A stretch of 64,000 nucleotides of DNA from Desulfobulbaceae bacterium (GCA_024637145.1 JAGXFQ010000016.1:1-64000), one strand, 5' to 3'. Numbered from the stretch's first letter, positions 16,060 through 24,363 are shown. Notes: generated by a model not told the origin, from the sequence alone. Made by a program: numbers and translations.

Positions 16060-17525
16060 TGGGGCTGTTGCTCCTTGTTGTTACTATCATGGTACTCAGG
16101 GAGATAAACGGAAAAGGTCGTTCCTTCACCCACTTTGCTGGCAACTTCAATGTATCCGCCATGTTCCTGAACAATGGCATAGACCACGGACAGGCCGAGA
16201 CCGGTTCCCTTGCCTATTCCTTTTGTGGTGAAGAAAGGGTCGAAAATCTGATCGAGGTTTTCCTGGGCAATGCCCGGGCCGGTATCAGTGACGTTGACGC
16301 GGATATACTTTTCATCTATTTCGCGGGCCTGGACGGTGATGGTGCCGTAATCGCCGATGGCTTGCTCCGCATTGATGATCAGATTGAGGAATACCTGCTG
16401 GAGTTTTTGCAGGTTTCCCTTGGTCTGCGGCAGCCGGTCACGGATATCTTTTTGCAGGATGATTTTATGGATACGGAGTTCATTACTGATAAGATCCGTG
16501 GTCTTGTGCAGGACAAAATCGATATAGACCGGCTGCATCTCAGAAGAGGACGGGGTCCGTGAAAAATCGAGCAAATTTTTGACGATCTTGCTGGCCCGAT
16601 CTGTTTGGGTCATGATGTCGTTTAGAATTTCTTTGATTTCCTCTTCCTCCAGGGAGTCGAACTCCTCCAGGATGATATCTGTGGACAGGGAGATGTTATT
16701 GAGCGGATTATTGATTTCATGGGCAATGCCTGAGGAAAAGGTGCCGATGGAGGCCATTTTTTTTGATTGCACCAGTTCCTCCTGTTTTTGTTGTAAGGCG
16801 CCGACCATCTGATTGAAATTTGCAATAAGTCTCGATATCTCATCTGGTGAGGTGTCAGTCACTGGAATAATCTTAAAATCCCCGGCTGCCAGGTTCTTTG
16901 TCCCCTGATCCAATGAGGAAAGGCGGTTTAGTATGCTTTTAACCTGCGAAAAAAACAGGATTGCACCCCATATGAAGATAACCACCGGCATAAAGGTAAG
17001 CCAAAAGAGAGCCCCTTTAAATCCCTTACTGATATGTTTTCTCTTGAGGTGAACCAGTGCCGCCCCATTGTCGACCAGGGCTTGTCCCGCCTCTCGGATA
17101 TGGAGACTGTCATCGTCCGGGGCAAGATTTGTTACACACTCTTCATCGGCACACCAGCGGTCGAAAATGGCCTTATATCTGCTGAAATTTTCCTTGAGAT
17201 CAAAAAAGAGTTTTTTTTCAGATAACTCATTGAACTGAGGGGATAACGCTTCAAGGGAGGAGCCTGTTTTCTGCAACGCCTGTCTGGCCTTTGTTACATT
17301 TTCTTTATCCAGGTGCAGCATGATATTCTTTTCGTAGCGACGCACTTCCAGGATATTGCTGAAAAGATCGTCAACCTTCTCCATGGTTACCAGCTTCTTT
17401 TCCAGCGAAATAAGCTGGTAGGTAAAGATGGAGATCAGGGTGACAATAAGCAGCATGGTGAAGGTGTTAAGCTGTATCAGCCGTTGCCGGATCGTACACT
17501 GATTAAACAGACATGGAAGCCGCAT
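16056..17525 (-). CDS. Sensor histidine kinase 1 (HAMP, HisKA, HATPase)
   Basis: The protein of 489 residues is a membrane-bound kinase paired with response regulator 1. Transmembrane helix 1 (about 22-42) and helix 2 (about 185-205) enclose a periplasmic helical sensor that contains LEVRRYEKN, followed by HAMP, the HisKA H-box (SSGIAHEINNPLNN) and an intact HATPase ([34 protein letters not shown]). The ATG at 17525 is chosen over one 24 bp upstream because GGAGAAGG precedes it. The sensor helix motif is shared with kinase 2, so the two pairs arose by duplication and may sense related signals. Confidence 0.92.
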   Translation of the reverse strand: MRLPCLFNQCTIRQRLIQLNTFTMLLIVTLISIFTYQLISLEKKLVTMEKVDDLFSNILEVRRYEKNIMLHLDKENVTKARQALQKTGSSLEALSPQFNELSEKKLFFDLKENFSRYKAIFDRWCADEECVTNLAPDDDSLHIREAGQALVDNGAALVHLKRKHISKGFKGALFWLTFMPVVIFIWGAILFFSQVKSILNRLSSLDQGTKNLAAGDFKIIPVTDTSPDEISRLIANFNQMVGALQQKQEELVQSKKMASIGTFSSGIAHEINNPLNNISLSTDIILEEFDSLEEEEIKEILNDIMTQTDRASKIVKNLLDFSRTPSSSEMQPVYIDFVLHKTTDLISNELRIHKIILQKDIRDRLPQTKGNLQKLQQVFLNLIINAEQAIGDYGTITVQAREIDEKYIRVNVTDTGPGIAQENLDQIFDPFFTTKGIGKGTGLGLSVVYAIVQEHGGYIEVASKVGEGTTFSVYLPEYHDSNNKEQQPQ

Positions 17526-17715
17526 TGTCCTTCTCCGCGTCAGATACACCCATCTCGGTAATCCCGTATGGGAAGAGGAGTTGAGGTGAATCGCTGAAAG
17601 TGATGGCGTCAGTGGTAAAAAGGAGGCGTTTTCTCCACTGATATGACGAGAGACCAGGGGGAAATCCTGGGCCCCCCGCAGTAATTGGTCTGGATGTTTC
17701 TGTTGCCCCTTTGTG
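17526..17715. other. Gap between the two kinase-regulator pairs
   Basis: No coding sequence. TCAGTGG at about 17608 and CCACTGA at about 17634 form a small hairpin. A promoter for the downstream pair may lie here, but no clear -35/-10 or -24/-12 pair was found on the minus strand. Confidence 0.4.
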
Positions 17716-19092
17716 TCATCCTATGTCCACGCCGTTGTTCTCATATCTTTTCAATTTCCGCCAAAGGGAAACTCTGTCAATGCCGATGATTTTGGCGGCC
17801 TGTGTCTTGTTGCCGTCAACGCTTTTGAGAACCGAAAGAATATATTCGCGTTCGTTCTCATCAAGGCTCTGGCTTGATTTGGCAGCCTCGACCTTCGGCA
17901 GGTGAACATGCGGGCTTCTGCCGAGGTTCGAAGGAAGATGGTATGGTTGTATCTCTGAGGTGTCACACAGAGCCAGGGAGCGTTCAATGATATTTTCAAG
18001 CTCTCGGGCATTACCCGGGTAGTCGTAACGCATGAGCCGGCGCAGTGCTTCTCGGGAGATACTTTTGCTGCCTCCGGCCGTGGAATGTTTTGCCAGGAAA
18101 TAGTTGACCAGAAGGGGGATATCATCCTTTCTCTCCCGGAGCGGAGGAATATGGAGATTGACGACATTCAAGCGGTAATAGAGATCCTGGCGAAATGATT
18201 TTCTCTGTACCTCTTCCTTGAGATCTCGGTTGGTGGCGGCCAGCACCCGGATATCTATAGGTATCTCTTTGGTTCCGCCGACCCTGATGATTTTTCTCTC
18301 CTGCAGCACCCGCAGTAACTTTACCTGCATGGTAAGGGGCATCTCGCCTATTTCGTCAAAAAGAACCATGCCGCCATTGGCCGATTCGAGAAGCCCCCGG
18401 CGCAACGCTCCGGCATCGGTATAGGCATTTTTTTCATGGCCGAAGAGTTCGTTGACCATCAGCTCTTCCGTCATTGCCCCGCAGTTGATAGGAAGAAAGC
18501 GCTTATTGGCCCTGGGGCTCAGCTCATGAATGGTCTTGGCCACCAACTCTTTGCCGGTTCCGGTTTCACCGGTGATCAGGATATTGCAGTCAAGCTGAGC
18601 AAAACGGACAATGGAATCCTTGAGTTCCAGTATGGCCGGGGTCTGGCCAATAAACTGCGTTGTGCCCTGTTGTGTCTTGATGCGCTGCTTGAGGCGGCTG
18701 ATCTCGCGCAGCAGCATTGTTTTCTCTATGGCCCTGAGAACCAGGGCATGAAGCTCTTTGAGTTTGATCGGTTTGGAGAGATAATAGAAGGCCCCCTGAG
18801 CCATGACATCCACTGCCGAGTCTATGGTGGCATAGCCGGTAATAATAATGACCTCAATCTCCGGCTGGAGCTCCTTGGCGCTATTCATGACCTGGACACC
18901 ATCAATATCGCCCATTTTTAAATCCGTTATTACCAGATCGAAATGGCCCTGCTGCAACAAGCTGATTGCTGCGGCGCCGTCTGTGGCAGTTGTTACCTGA
19001 AACTCTTGTTGTTCAAGGAAGTGGCGGACATTTTCGAGGGTTATCATCTCGTCGTCTATCAGCAGAATTGAAATAGCAGGTTGTTCAGACAT
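17716..19092 (-). CDS. NtrC-family response regulator 2 with degenerate sigma-54 contact loop
   Basis: The protein of 458 residues has a receiver (phospho-acceptor Asp57 in VITDLKM, ITGYAT, LSKPIK), an AAA+ domain with Walker A GETGTGKE (175-182), Walker B MVLFDEIGEMP and a Fis-type helix-turn-helix (KTQAAKIIGIDRVSLWRKLK). The loop that must touch sigma-54, normally GAFTGA, reads NAYTDA (222-227): three of six positions differ, including the second Gly, which is nearly invariant in working activators. It could be a DNA-binding regulator that no longer activates sigma-54, a repressor, or an activator with an altered partner. Kinase 2 lies just upstream, 2 bp away. Confidence 0.92.
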   Translation of the reverse strand: MSEQPAISILLIDDEMITLENVRHFLEQQEFQVTTATDGAAAISLLQQGHFDLVITDLKMGDIDGVQVMNSAKELQPEIEVIIITGYATIDSAVDVMAQGAFYYLSKPIKLKELHALVLRAIEKTMLLREISRLKQRIKTQQGTTQFIGQTPAILELKDSIVRFAQLDCNILITGETGTGKELVAKTIHELSPRANKRFLPINCGAMTEELMVNELFGHEKNAYTDAGALRRGLLESANGGMVLFDEIGEMPLTMQVKLLRVLQERKIIRVGGTKEIPIDIRVLAATNRDLKEEVQRKSFRQDLYYRLNVVNLHIPPLRERKDDIPLLVNYFLAKHSTAGGSKSISREALRRLMRYDYPGNARELENIIERSLALCDTSEIQPYHLPSNLGRSPHVHLPKVEAAKSSQSLDENEREYILSVLKSVDGNKTQAAKIIGIDRVSLWRKLKRYENNGVDIG

Positions 19093-19094
19093 TA

Positions 19095-20558
19095 TTATTC
19101 CTGGATAGTGGCATCTGGGCGGTAAGCATCTGTTTTTTCAGGTGTGCGATGAAGCGGCAAGGTGATAAAGAACCGGCTTCCTTTGCCTCTTTCCGATTCT
19201 ACATGGATGGTGCCGTTTTGTTTTTTTATAATACCGTAGGCAACTGCCAGACCCAGGCCGGTGCCGTTTTCTGCATTTTTTGTGGTGAAAAAGGGGTCAA
19301 ACAGCTTCTGCAGATTCTCCTTGTCAATACCTCTGCCGGTGTCGGCAATGGTAATGACCGCATTTTTCTGGTCCGCATCTTTTGCCGCGCCGATAGAAAC
19401 GACCCCCGGCGGTTCGCTGATGGCCTGGAGGGCATTGATTGTCAGATTCAGCAAGGCTTCAGTTGTTTTGTGGACGTTTATATAGAGGATTATATCCTCG
19501 GGGATATTGATCTGCAGGTCGATGCCGGCCGGGACTTCGCTGGCAACAAGCTGTTTTACCTTGTTGGCAACTTTTGCCAGGGCATACGGTTGCAGGGTAA
19601 AGGTCTGATCCCTTGAAAATTCCAGCAGGCCGCGGACAATTTTTCCGGCCCGTTCGGTTTCCTGGTTGATGGTCTCCAGCATCCTGGCCACAAAAGGGTT
19701 CTGTTGGTGGTCGAGCTCAGTAAGGGCGAGCTGGCAGGATGTGGCGATATTATTGAGCGGATTGTTTATCTGATGCGCCGTCCCTGAGGCCAGGGTGCCG
19801 ATTGAAGAGAGCTTCTCGGCCTGAAAAAGCCGTTTCTGTTGTTCTTCCAGGTCGGCGACCATTTTATTAAAGGCCCGCATCACACTGTGAACCTCACCCC
19901 TTTTTTTATCAACGGGTAGCGGTGAAAATGTACCGTCGGCAACGGCTGTTGCCGCTTTTTCAAGCTTTTTTAAGGGCCTGATAATTGAGATGTAGAGAAT
20001 GGTGATGGTGAAAATTGAGAGCAGGATAAGAAATGAAATTGTTTTGGCCAGTCGACTTTTAAAGGCAACGATGAAGCTGTTCATCTTCTGCTGTTCAAAC
20101 AGGATCAGGTCTTCGCTGATATTGACCAGTTCCTGCCCCAGACCACGGACCTTTTCCCGCAAGGGGCAGGGGGCAAGCTCCGTGGCGGAGCTGCACTGCT
20201 CTTTGAAGTCCTGGAAGTTTCTCTTGTAGTCGGAGAGTTTGGCGGAAATATCCTGCAGATGTGCCGGCTGGGACATGATCTGCAGGTCGTCCATTACCCG
20301 GGGGGCAAATTGCTGGGCCTTAGTGATGTATTCAAGGACTTTGGCGAAATCGTCATTGTTGTGTCCGCTGAAGTAATTTTTTTCATAACGACGTATTTCA
20401 AGACAGATATTGCTGAGGTTGCCGGCATGGATCAACAGGGCGACATCCTCGGTAAATATATCAAAATCTTTTAAGAAGGTCAGCACAATGATAATGTAGA
20501 AAAAGAGATGAAGACAAAAAAAGCCAATCATCTTCTGACGCAGATTTAACGAAAACAT
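19095..20558 (-). CDS. Sensor histidine kinase 2 (HAMP, HisKA, HATPase)
   Basis: The protein of 487 residues has N-terminal and second transmembrane helices (about 10-30 and 170-192) around a periplasmic helical sensor with [11 protein letters not shown], as in kinase 1. HAMP, HisKA and HATPase domains follow. The H-box reads [13 protein letters not shown], so the acidic residue that normally follows the phosphorylated His (HE or HD) is Gln; the ATPase motifs ([26 protein letters not shown]) are intact. The change could alter autophosphorylation or phosphatase balance. Its start overlaps the small upstream gene by 13 bp. Partner: regulator 2. Confidence 0.9.
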   Translation of the reverse strand: MFSLNLRQKMIGFFCLHLFFYIIIVLTFLKDFDIFTEDVALLIHAGNLSNICLEIRRYEKNYFSGHNNDDFAKVLEYITKAQQFAPRVMDDLQIMSQPAHLQDISAKLSDYKRNFQDFKEQCSSATELAPCPLREKVRGLGQELVNISEDLILFEQQKMNSFIVAFKSRLAKTISFLILLSIFTITILYISIIRPLKKLEKAATAVADGTFSPLPVDKKRGEVHSVMRAFNKMVADLEEQQKRLFQAEKLSSIGTLASGTAHQINNPLNNIATSCQLALTELDHQQNPFVARMLETINQETERAGKIVRGLLEFSRDQTFTLQPYALAKVANKVKQLVASEVPAGIDLQINIPEDIILYINVHKTTEALLNLTINALQAISEPPGVVSIGAAKDADQKNAVITIADTGRGIDKENLQKLFDPFFTTKNAENGTGLGLAVAYGIIKKQNGTIHVESERGKGSRFFITLPLHRTPEKTDAYRPDATIQE

Positions 20559-20731
20559 AGGGCCTCACGCTCTTTGCGACCAGTCAGGAGGGGGCATAGG
20601 AAGGGGGATGCGGCTCCAGCTTCTTCTCCTGTGTCCCCCGAAAGAGTCTTTACGTATACTTGAAACTGATCAAAAAGGATCTTGTTGCCGTCCTCTTCTG
20701 CAAATTTAAGGCCAAATAAAAAATAAATCAT
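20546..20731 (-). CDS. Small protein of 61 residues, translationally coupled to kinase 2
   Basis: A frame beginning MIYFLFGLKFAEEDGN with AAGGAGG ten bases upstream runs to a stop 13 bp inside the kinase gene. The N-terminus is hydrophobic but too short to be a clear signal. No family is recognised. It may be a real leader protein that couples translation to the kinase, or a chance frame. Confidence 0.4.
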   Translation of the reverse strand: MIYFLFGLKFAEEDGNKILFDQFQVYVKTLSGDTGEEAGAASPFLCPLLTGRKEREALCFR

Positions 20732-20796
20732 GAGTGGCACGCCTCCTTCTCTCTCTGCCGTATTGCAGGGAGTATTGGTCTCTAGTTGCCGCACCC

Positions 20797-20835
20797 GACT
20801 GTGTCGTGACAGACTGTGTCGTGACTGACTGTTGC
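20797..20835 (+). repeat. 15-bp tandem repeat, two copies and a partial third
   Basis: GACTGTGTCGTGACA at 20797-20811, GACTGTGTCGTGACT at 20812-20826 and GACTGTTGC at 20827-20835. It runs directly into the long palindrome at 20830. Confidence 0.75.
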
Positions 20836-20879
20836 AAATAGTAATACCGATGCAACGATTGGTATTACTATTTGCAACA
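20830..20879. repeat. Perfect 19-bp inverted repeat with TGTTGCA ends (probable regulator site)
   Basis: The left arm 20830-20848 begins TGTTGCAAATAG and ends AATACC; the right arm 20861-20879 is its exact reverse complement; the 12-bp loop contains a further TGCAACG. Three TGCAA-type half sites thus fall within 50 bp. It lies between the divergent kinase-2 genes (minus) and the XRE/Lon genes (plus), 100 bp from the small gene at 20731. No T-run follows on either strand, so it is not a terminator. The same TGTTGCA/TGCAACA half sites recur at 24016-24049. Confidence 0.75.
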
Positions 20880-21266
20880 CCTGGACTGGCGTGATGAGGT
20901 CGGCATCTCTTATCCTCTTCTGTTTTTTTCTCACTTTATTACGATCCTTCTGTTGCCGGACTCGCAAGGTGTTGCATCCTGCCAACAACAACGTATTGTC
21001 CCTGTCGTCTTCTGCGTTTTATATTTTTTACGCTCAGCCGCTGAGAAACGGCATACAGGTTGCAAATCAAAATGGCGTATAGCTGTGATCAGTCTCTGTG
21101 TTGAGAGGCAAGATACTTTATCGGCTTCTCCATGGGAAAAGATTCTGCTCTTGTTGTGTGGCGCTCCGTTGGTCGGCACATGCAAGCCGACCGTAACTTG
21201 AGGGGTGCGGCCACCTGTTTACCGTCATTTTGTGATGCGTGGTTAATTGTCTTGGGAGAAAAAAAT
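20880..21266. other. Divergent intergenic region upstream of the XRE and Lon genes
   Basis: No supported gene. A sigma-54-like sequence TGGTCGGCACATGCA at 21170-21184 resembles the promoter at 24282 but has one base fewer between its GG and GC pairs. It is listed as a weak possibility only. Confidence 0.35.
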
Positions 21267-21602
21267 ATGGATGGTATGAACCTGGAAAACGTAAAGGAAG
21301 GCAGCGAAAGAGGCGTTTACGGTCAAGATCCGGTAATGTTGGACAAAATGATCTCTGCGATTGAATCTGCCGGGGAGTGGGCTGAAAATGAAAACCTGCC
21401 GGACCCTATTGATTATCTAAAGGATGTCATGGCTCAACGAGGGCTGCGCAACATGGATTTAAAGGCGCACATCGGCAGTTCCGGTAACATAAGTTCCGTG
21501 CTTAACCGTCGAAAGCCACTCTCCCTGCGCATGATACGCAACCTCCATCAACACCTCCACATCCCGGCCAAAATTCTCATTCAGCCTTATCGCTGCCGAT
21601 GA
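21267..21602 (+). CDS. XRE/HigA antitoxin-like regulator without a neighbouring toxin
   Basis: The protein of 111 residues ends in a helix-turn-helix of the type found in type II antitoxins of the HigA/MqsA-like group: PDPIDYLKDVMAQRGLRNMD, then LKAHIGSSGNISSVLNRRKP, then LSLRMIRNLHQHLHIPAKIL. In such proteins ALLE-x-GKSDLA-IGS and LSK-MIR-L positions are typical. The usual toxin gene is not found on either side. The ATG at 21267 is chosen for the GGGAG eight bases upstream. It lies 99 bp before the receiver-Lon gene on the same strand, so it may regulate that gene. Confidence 0.75.
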   Translation: MDGMNLENVKEGSERGVYGQDPVMLDKMISAIESAGEWAENENLPDPIDYLKDVMAQRGLRNMDLKAHIGSSGNISSVLNRRKPLSLRMIRNLHQHLHIPAKILIQPYRCR

Positions 21603-21701
21603 GATTGACATCGTCACCATGAGAATCCGTAGTAGACGAGGGGGATGTTTTTTCCACTCTCATTTCCCTGCTCGGCAACCCTTTTTAACGGATTAAGGAT
21701 T

Positions 21702-23729
21702 ATGAGTTTTTTCTCAAAAAAAGAAGCAGCGCCCCAACCCTCTGGATCGGAAGGGAATCTCAGTTCCGGGCAGATTGCCGAACTGAAAACCAGGAGCGCT
21801 GGCACCGATTTGCCGCCCTACGTGGCCATACGGGTGACAGCGGAACTTGATCGTCTTGACAAAATCGATCCATTTGCCGCCGAGTTTTCCATGGGGGTGG
21901 ACTATGTCGAGCTGCTGCTGTCACTGCCCTGGTTTAAGGAGACCCAGGATAATCTTGATCTCAAACGGGCTGAATCCATTATGGCCTCGCATCATTACGG
22001 GCTTGAGGCGGTCAAGGAACGCGTTCTGGAATTCCTGGCAATCAAGACCCTGAAAAATCTTCAAAAATCAAGAATCTTGATCGTGGATGATGAAGAGATT
22101 GCCTGCAAGAATATGCAGCGTTTTTTTCAGGGTCTTGGCCATTCGGTGGAGGTTGCGGCCAACGGCCTGCAGGCATTGCAGCGGGTCGAGGAAAGTGAGC
22201 ATTTTGATATGATGATCACGGACCTGAAAATGGACAAGATGGATGGCCTTACCCTGATTGACAAGATGGCCAAGGTATCTCCCGAGACCAGTGCCATTAT
22301 GATCACCGGCTATGCAACGGTGGCAAATGCCGTTAATGCCCTGCGTAAAGGGGCGGCCCATTATCTGTCGAAGCCGATTCGGCTTGAAGAGCTGAAAATA
22401 ACGGTGGAGGAGCTCCTCAGGAAACAGAAAAAACTACAAATTAGCCAGGGTCCTGTCCTCTGTTTCTCCGGCCCTCCGGGCACGGGCAAGACCTCCATCG
22501 GCCAATCCGTGGCCACCTCTCTGGGCCGGGAGTTTATTCGTCTTTCCATGGCGGGCCTCCGTGATGAGGCGGAAATCCGAGGTCATCGGAGGACCTATGT
22601 TGGGGCCATGACTGGTCGCATCATCAGCGAAATCAAGCGGGTCGGTGTGACCAACCCCTGTTTTATTCTGGATGAAATTGACAAGATCGGCCAGGATTTC
22701 AGGGGGGATCCCGCCTCTGCTTTGCTTGAGGTGCTGGATCCTGAACAGAACAAGAACTTCATAGATCATTATCTTGATATCCCCTTTGATCTGTCCGGCG
22801 TCCTGTTTATTGCCACTGCAAATGATATCACAAAACTGCCGGGTCCTTTACTGGACCGCCTGGAGGTTATTGAATTCCCCAGTTATTCATTCCAGGAAAA
22901 GCAGGTCATTGCCAGGAAATATCTGCTTCCCAAACAGTTAGCTGCGCATGGCTTGACCGCGATCAATCCACAAATCAGCGATGACGCCTTTGGTAAATTG
23001 ATTGTCGAATATACCAGGGAGTCCGGCGTGCGGGGGCTCAATCGGGAAATCGGCACCATCTGTCGCAAACTCGCCTTGAAGGTGCTGCAGAATGACAATC
23101 AAGACTCCTTGCCCTATATCGATAAAGCTGGAATCACTGCTATGCTCGGGCCTCGTAAATATCGTCAGGAAGCAGCCGAAGGCGAGGACAAGGCCGGGGT
23201 CGTTACCAGCCTGGTCTGGAACCACTTTGGTGGTCAGATTATGTTTGTCGAGTCCTTGATCATGCGGGGCCACACCAATCTTATCCTTACCGGATCACTG
23301 GGCGAGGTGTTGCGGGAGTCGGCCCAGACCGCTTTAAGTTATATCAGAAGCAATGCCGAAACACTTGGTATCGCGCCTGATTTCTATGATCATGCGGATA
23401 TCCATATCCATTTACCCGCCGGCGCGGTTTTAAAAGATGGTCCCTCGGCGGGGCTGGCCATCGGCATAGCACTGGTTTCTCTGTTGACCCGCCGTCCGGC
23501 ACATCGCACGGTAGCCGTTACCGGTGAGATGACCTTGACCGGTCAGGTTCTGCCGGTGGGTGGAATTCGTGAAAAACTGCTGGCCGGAGTGCGCACCGGT
23601 TGCGTGAAGGTTGTCCTGCCTGCAAAAAACCAGGAAGATGTAACCTCCTTGAGTGATGATGTTACAGGACATATGGAACTGGTCTATGTCGAGACGCTTG
23701 ATGAGGCAATCCCGCATCTGCTTGTCTGA
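21702..23729 (+). CDS. Lon-type protease with a response-regulator receiver domain inserted before the AAA+ domain
   Basis: The protein of 675 residues lacks the N-terminal LON substrate-binding domain. Residues 60-120 match the helical arm of Lon (YVELLLSLPWFKETQDNLDL, HHYGLEAVKERVLEFLA). A complete receiver follows at 123-243 (acidic pair Asp129/Asp130, phospho-acceptor Asp174 in MITDLKM, Thr202, Lys224). The Lon AAA+ domain then resumes at once: Walker A GPPGTGKT (257-264), GLRDEAEIRGHRRTYVGAM (285-303), Walker B FILDEID (321-327). The protease domain has the Ser-Lys dyad: Ser582 in KDGPSAG and Lys625 in GGIREKLLAG. All active-site parts are present, so it should be an ATP-dependent protease gated by phosphorylation. 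The ATG at 21702 (AAGGATT before it) is preferred over 21645. Confidence 0.9.
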   Translation: MSFFSKKEAAPQPSGSEGNLSSGQIAELKTRSAGTDLPPYVAIRVTAELDRLDKIDPFAAEFSMGVDYVELLLSLPWFKETQDNLDLKRAESIMASHHYGLEAVKERVLEFLAIKTLKNLQKSRILIVDDEEIACKNMQRFFQGLGHSVEVAANGLQALQRVEESEHFDMMITDLKMDKMDGLTLIDKMAKVSPETSAIMITGYATVANAVNALRKGAAHYLSKPIRLEELKITVEELLRKQKKLQISQGPVLCFSGPPGTGKTSIGQSVATSLGREFIRLSMAGLRDEAEIRGHRRTYVGAMTGRIISEIKRVGVTNPCFILDEIDKIGQDFRGDPASALLEVLDPEQNKNFIDHYLDIPFDLSGVLFIATANDITKLPGPLLDRLEVIEFPSYSFQEKQVIARKYLLPKQLAAHGLTAINPQISDDAFGKLIVEYTRESGVRGLNREIGTICRKLALKVLQNDNQDSLPYIDKAGITAMLGPRKYRQEAAEGEDKAGVVTSLVWNHFGGQIMFVESLIMRGHTNLILTGSLGEVLRESAQTALSYIRSNAETLGIAPDFYDHADIHIHLPAGAVLKDGPSAGLAIGIALVSLLTRRPAHRTVAVTGEMTLTGQVLPVGGIREKLLAGVRTGCVKVVLPAKNQEDVTSLSDDVTGHMELVYVETLDEAIPHLLV

Positions 23730-23875
23730 ATCTTTTTTTCTTCCCCTTGTTTTCTCTTTTTTCCGGTTTGCTCCACCTCTCGGAAGAAAGGAGTAAGGAG
23801 ATCAAAAAAAAGGATATCGGCTGTCTTTTCGCCGCCCTCTCCCCCTTAATAATACCTTGTCCTCACGCAAAGTGG

Positions 23876-23906
23876 CTTGTGGCGCCTCAGGTTGCTGCGC
23901 CACAAG
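23876..23906. repeat. Perfect 10-bp inverted repeat downstream of receiver-Lon
   Basis: CTTGTGGCGC at 23876-23885 pairs with GCGCCACAAG at 23897-23906 over an 11-bp loop. There is no T-run after it, so it may be a weak terminator, a processing signal or a regulator site. Confidence 0.55.
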
Positions 23907-24015
23907 TGGTGCATAGGACATATCTATGGTAGGGCTCCTTGCCTACCGTGGCCACGATCTTCTGTTCCGCACTTCATCTTGACTCACCTCCTTGACTCCC
24001 CCTTGAGCCTTCTTT

Positions 24016-24049
24016 TGTTGCAATGTGTTACACCGTTCATCCTGCAACA
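24016..24049. promoter_or_regulatory. TGTTGCA / TGCAACA half-site pair, possible enhancer
   Basis: TGTTGCA at 24016-24022 and TGCAACA at 24043-24049 face each other, 233-266 bp upstream of the sigma-54 -24 box at 24282. The same half sites form the ends of the 50-bp palindrome at 20830-20879 ahead of kinase 2. The match suggests a common regulator, most simply response regulator 2. Confidence 0.45.
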
Positions 24050-24281
24050 GGTCCTTTTTTTTAGGGAGAGTATATTGATAAATTTCTAAATATTCCAACA
24101 TGTTATGTGCCAAAGGGAGAGTTTCTGTCCTTCCGGAAGCTCCCCTTTGCTTAATGTCGGCAGGGGTGGTTGTTTCAAGCTGCAATGCCCTACAGGCTGT
24201 CGACATGGCCGGGCTGACATCGTCTTGCATGACTCATGTGTAACTTGTTGTTTTTATTTATATAAAATTAATTTATCAATT

Positions 24282-24297
24282 TGGCATGGCACGTGCA
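24282..24297 (+). promoter_or_regulatory. Sigma-54 promoter of the second Usp-like gene
   Basis: TGGCAT-GGCAC-GTGCA keeps the invariant GG and GC at the correct 12-bp offset and most other consensus positions. The coding start is 67 bp further on. Confidence 0.7.
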
Positions 24298-24363
24298 AGA
24301 AGAATAGGGCAGAGGCACAATGCCGCAACCACCACAAACACCTATTAAAGAGAGGAAGACACC

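Larger units (their letters stand above)
23730..24363. other. 634-bp control region between Lon and the second Usp-like gene
   Basis: No supported gene. It contains an inverted repeat at 23876-23906, paired TGTTGCA / TGCAACA half sites at 24016-24049 and a sigma-54 promoter at 24282-24297. These are listed separately. Confidence 0.6.
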
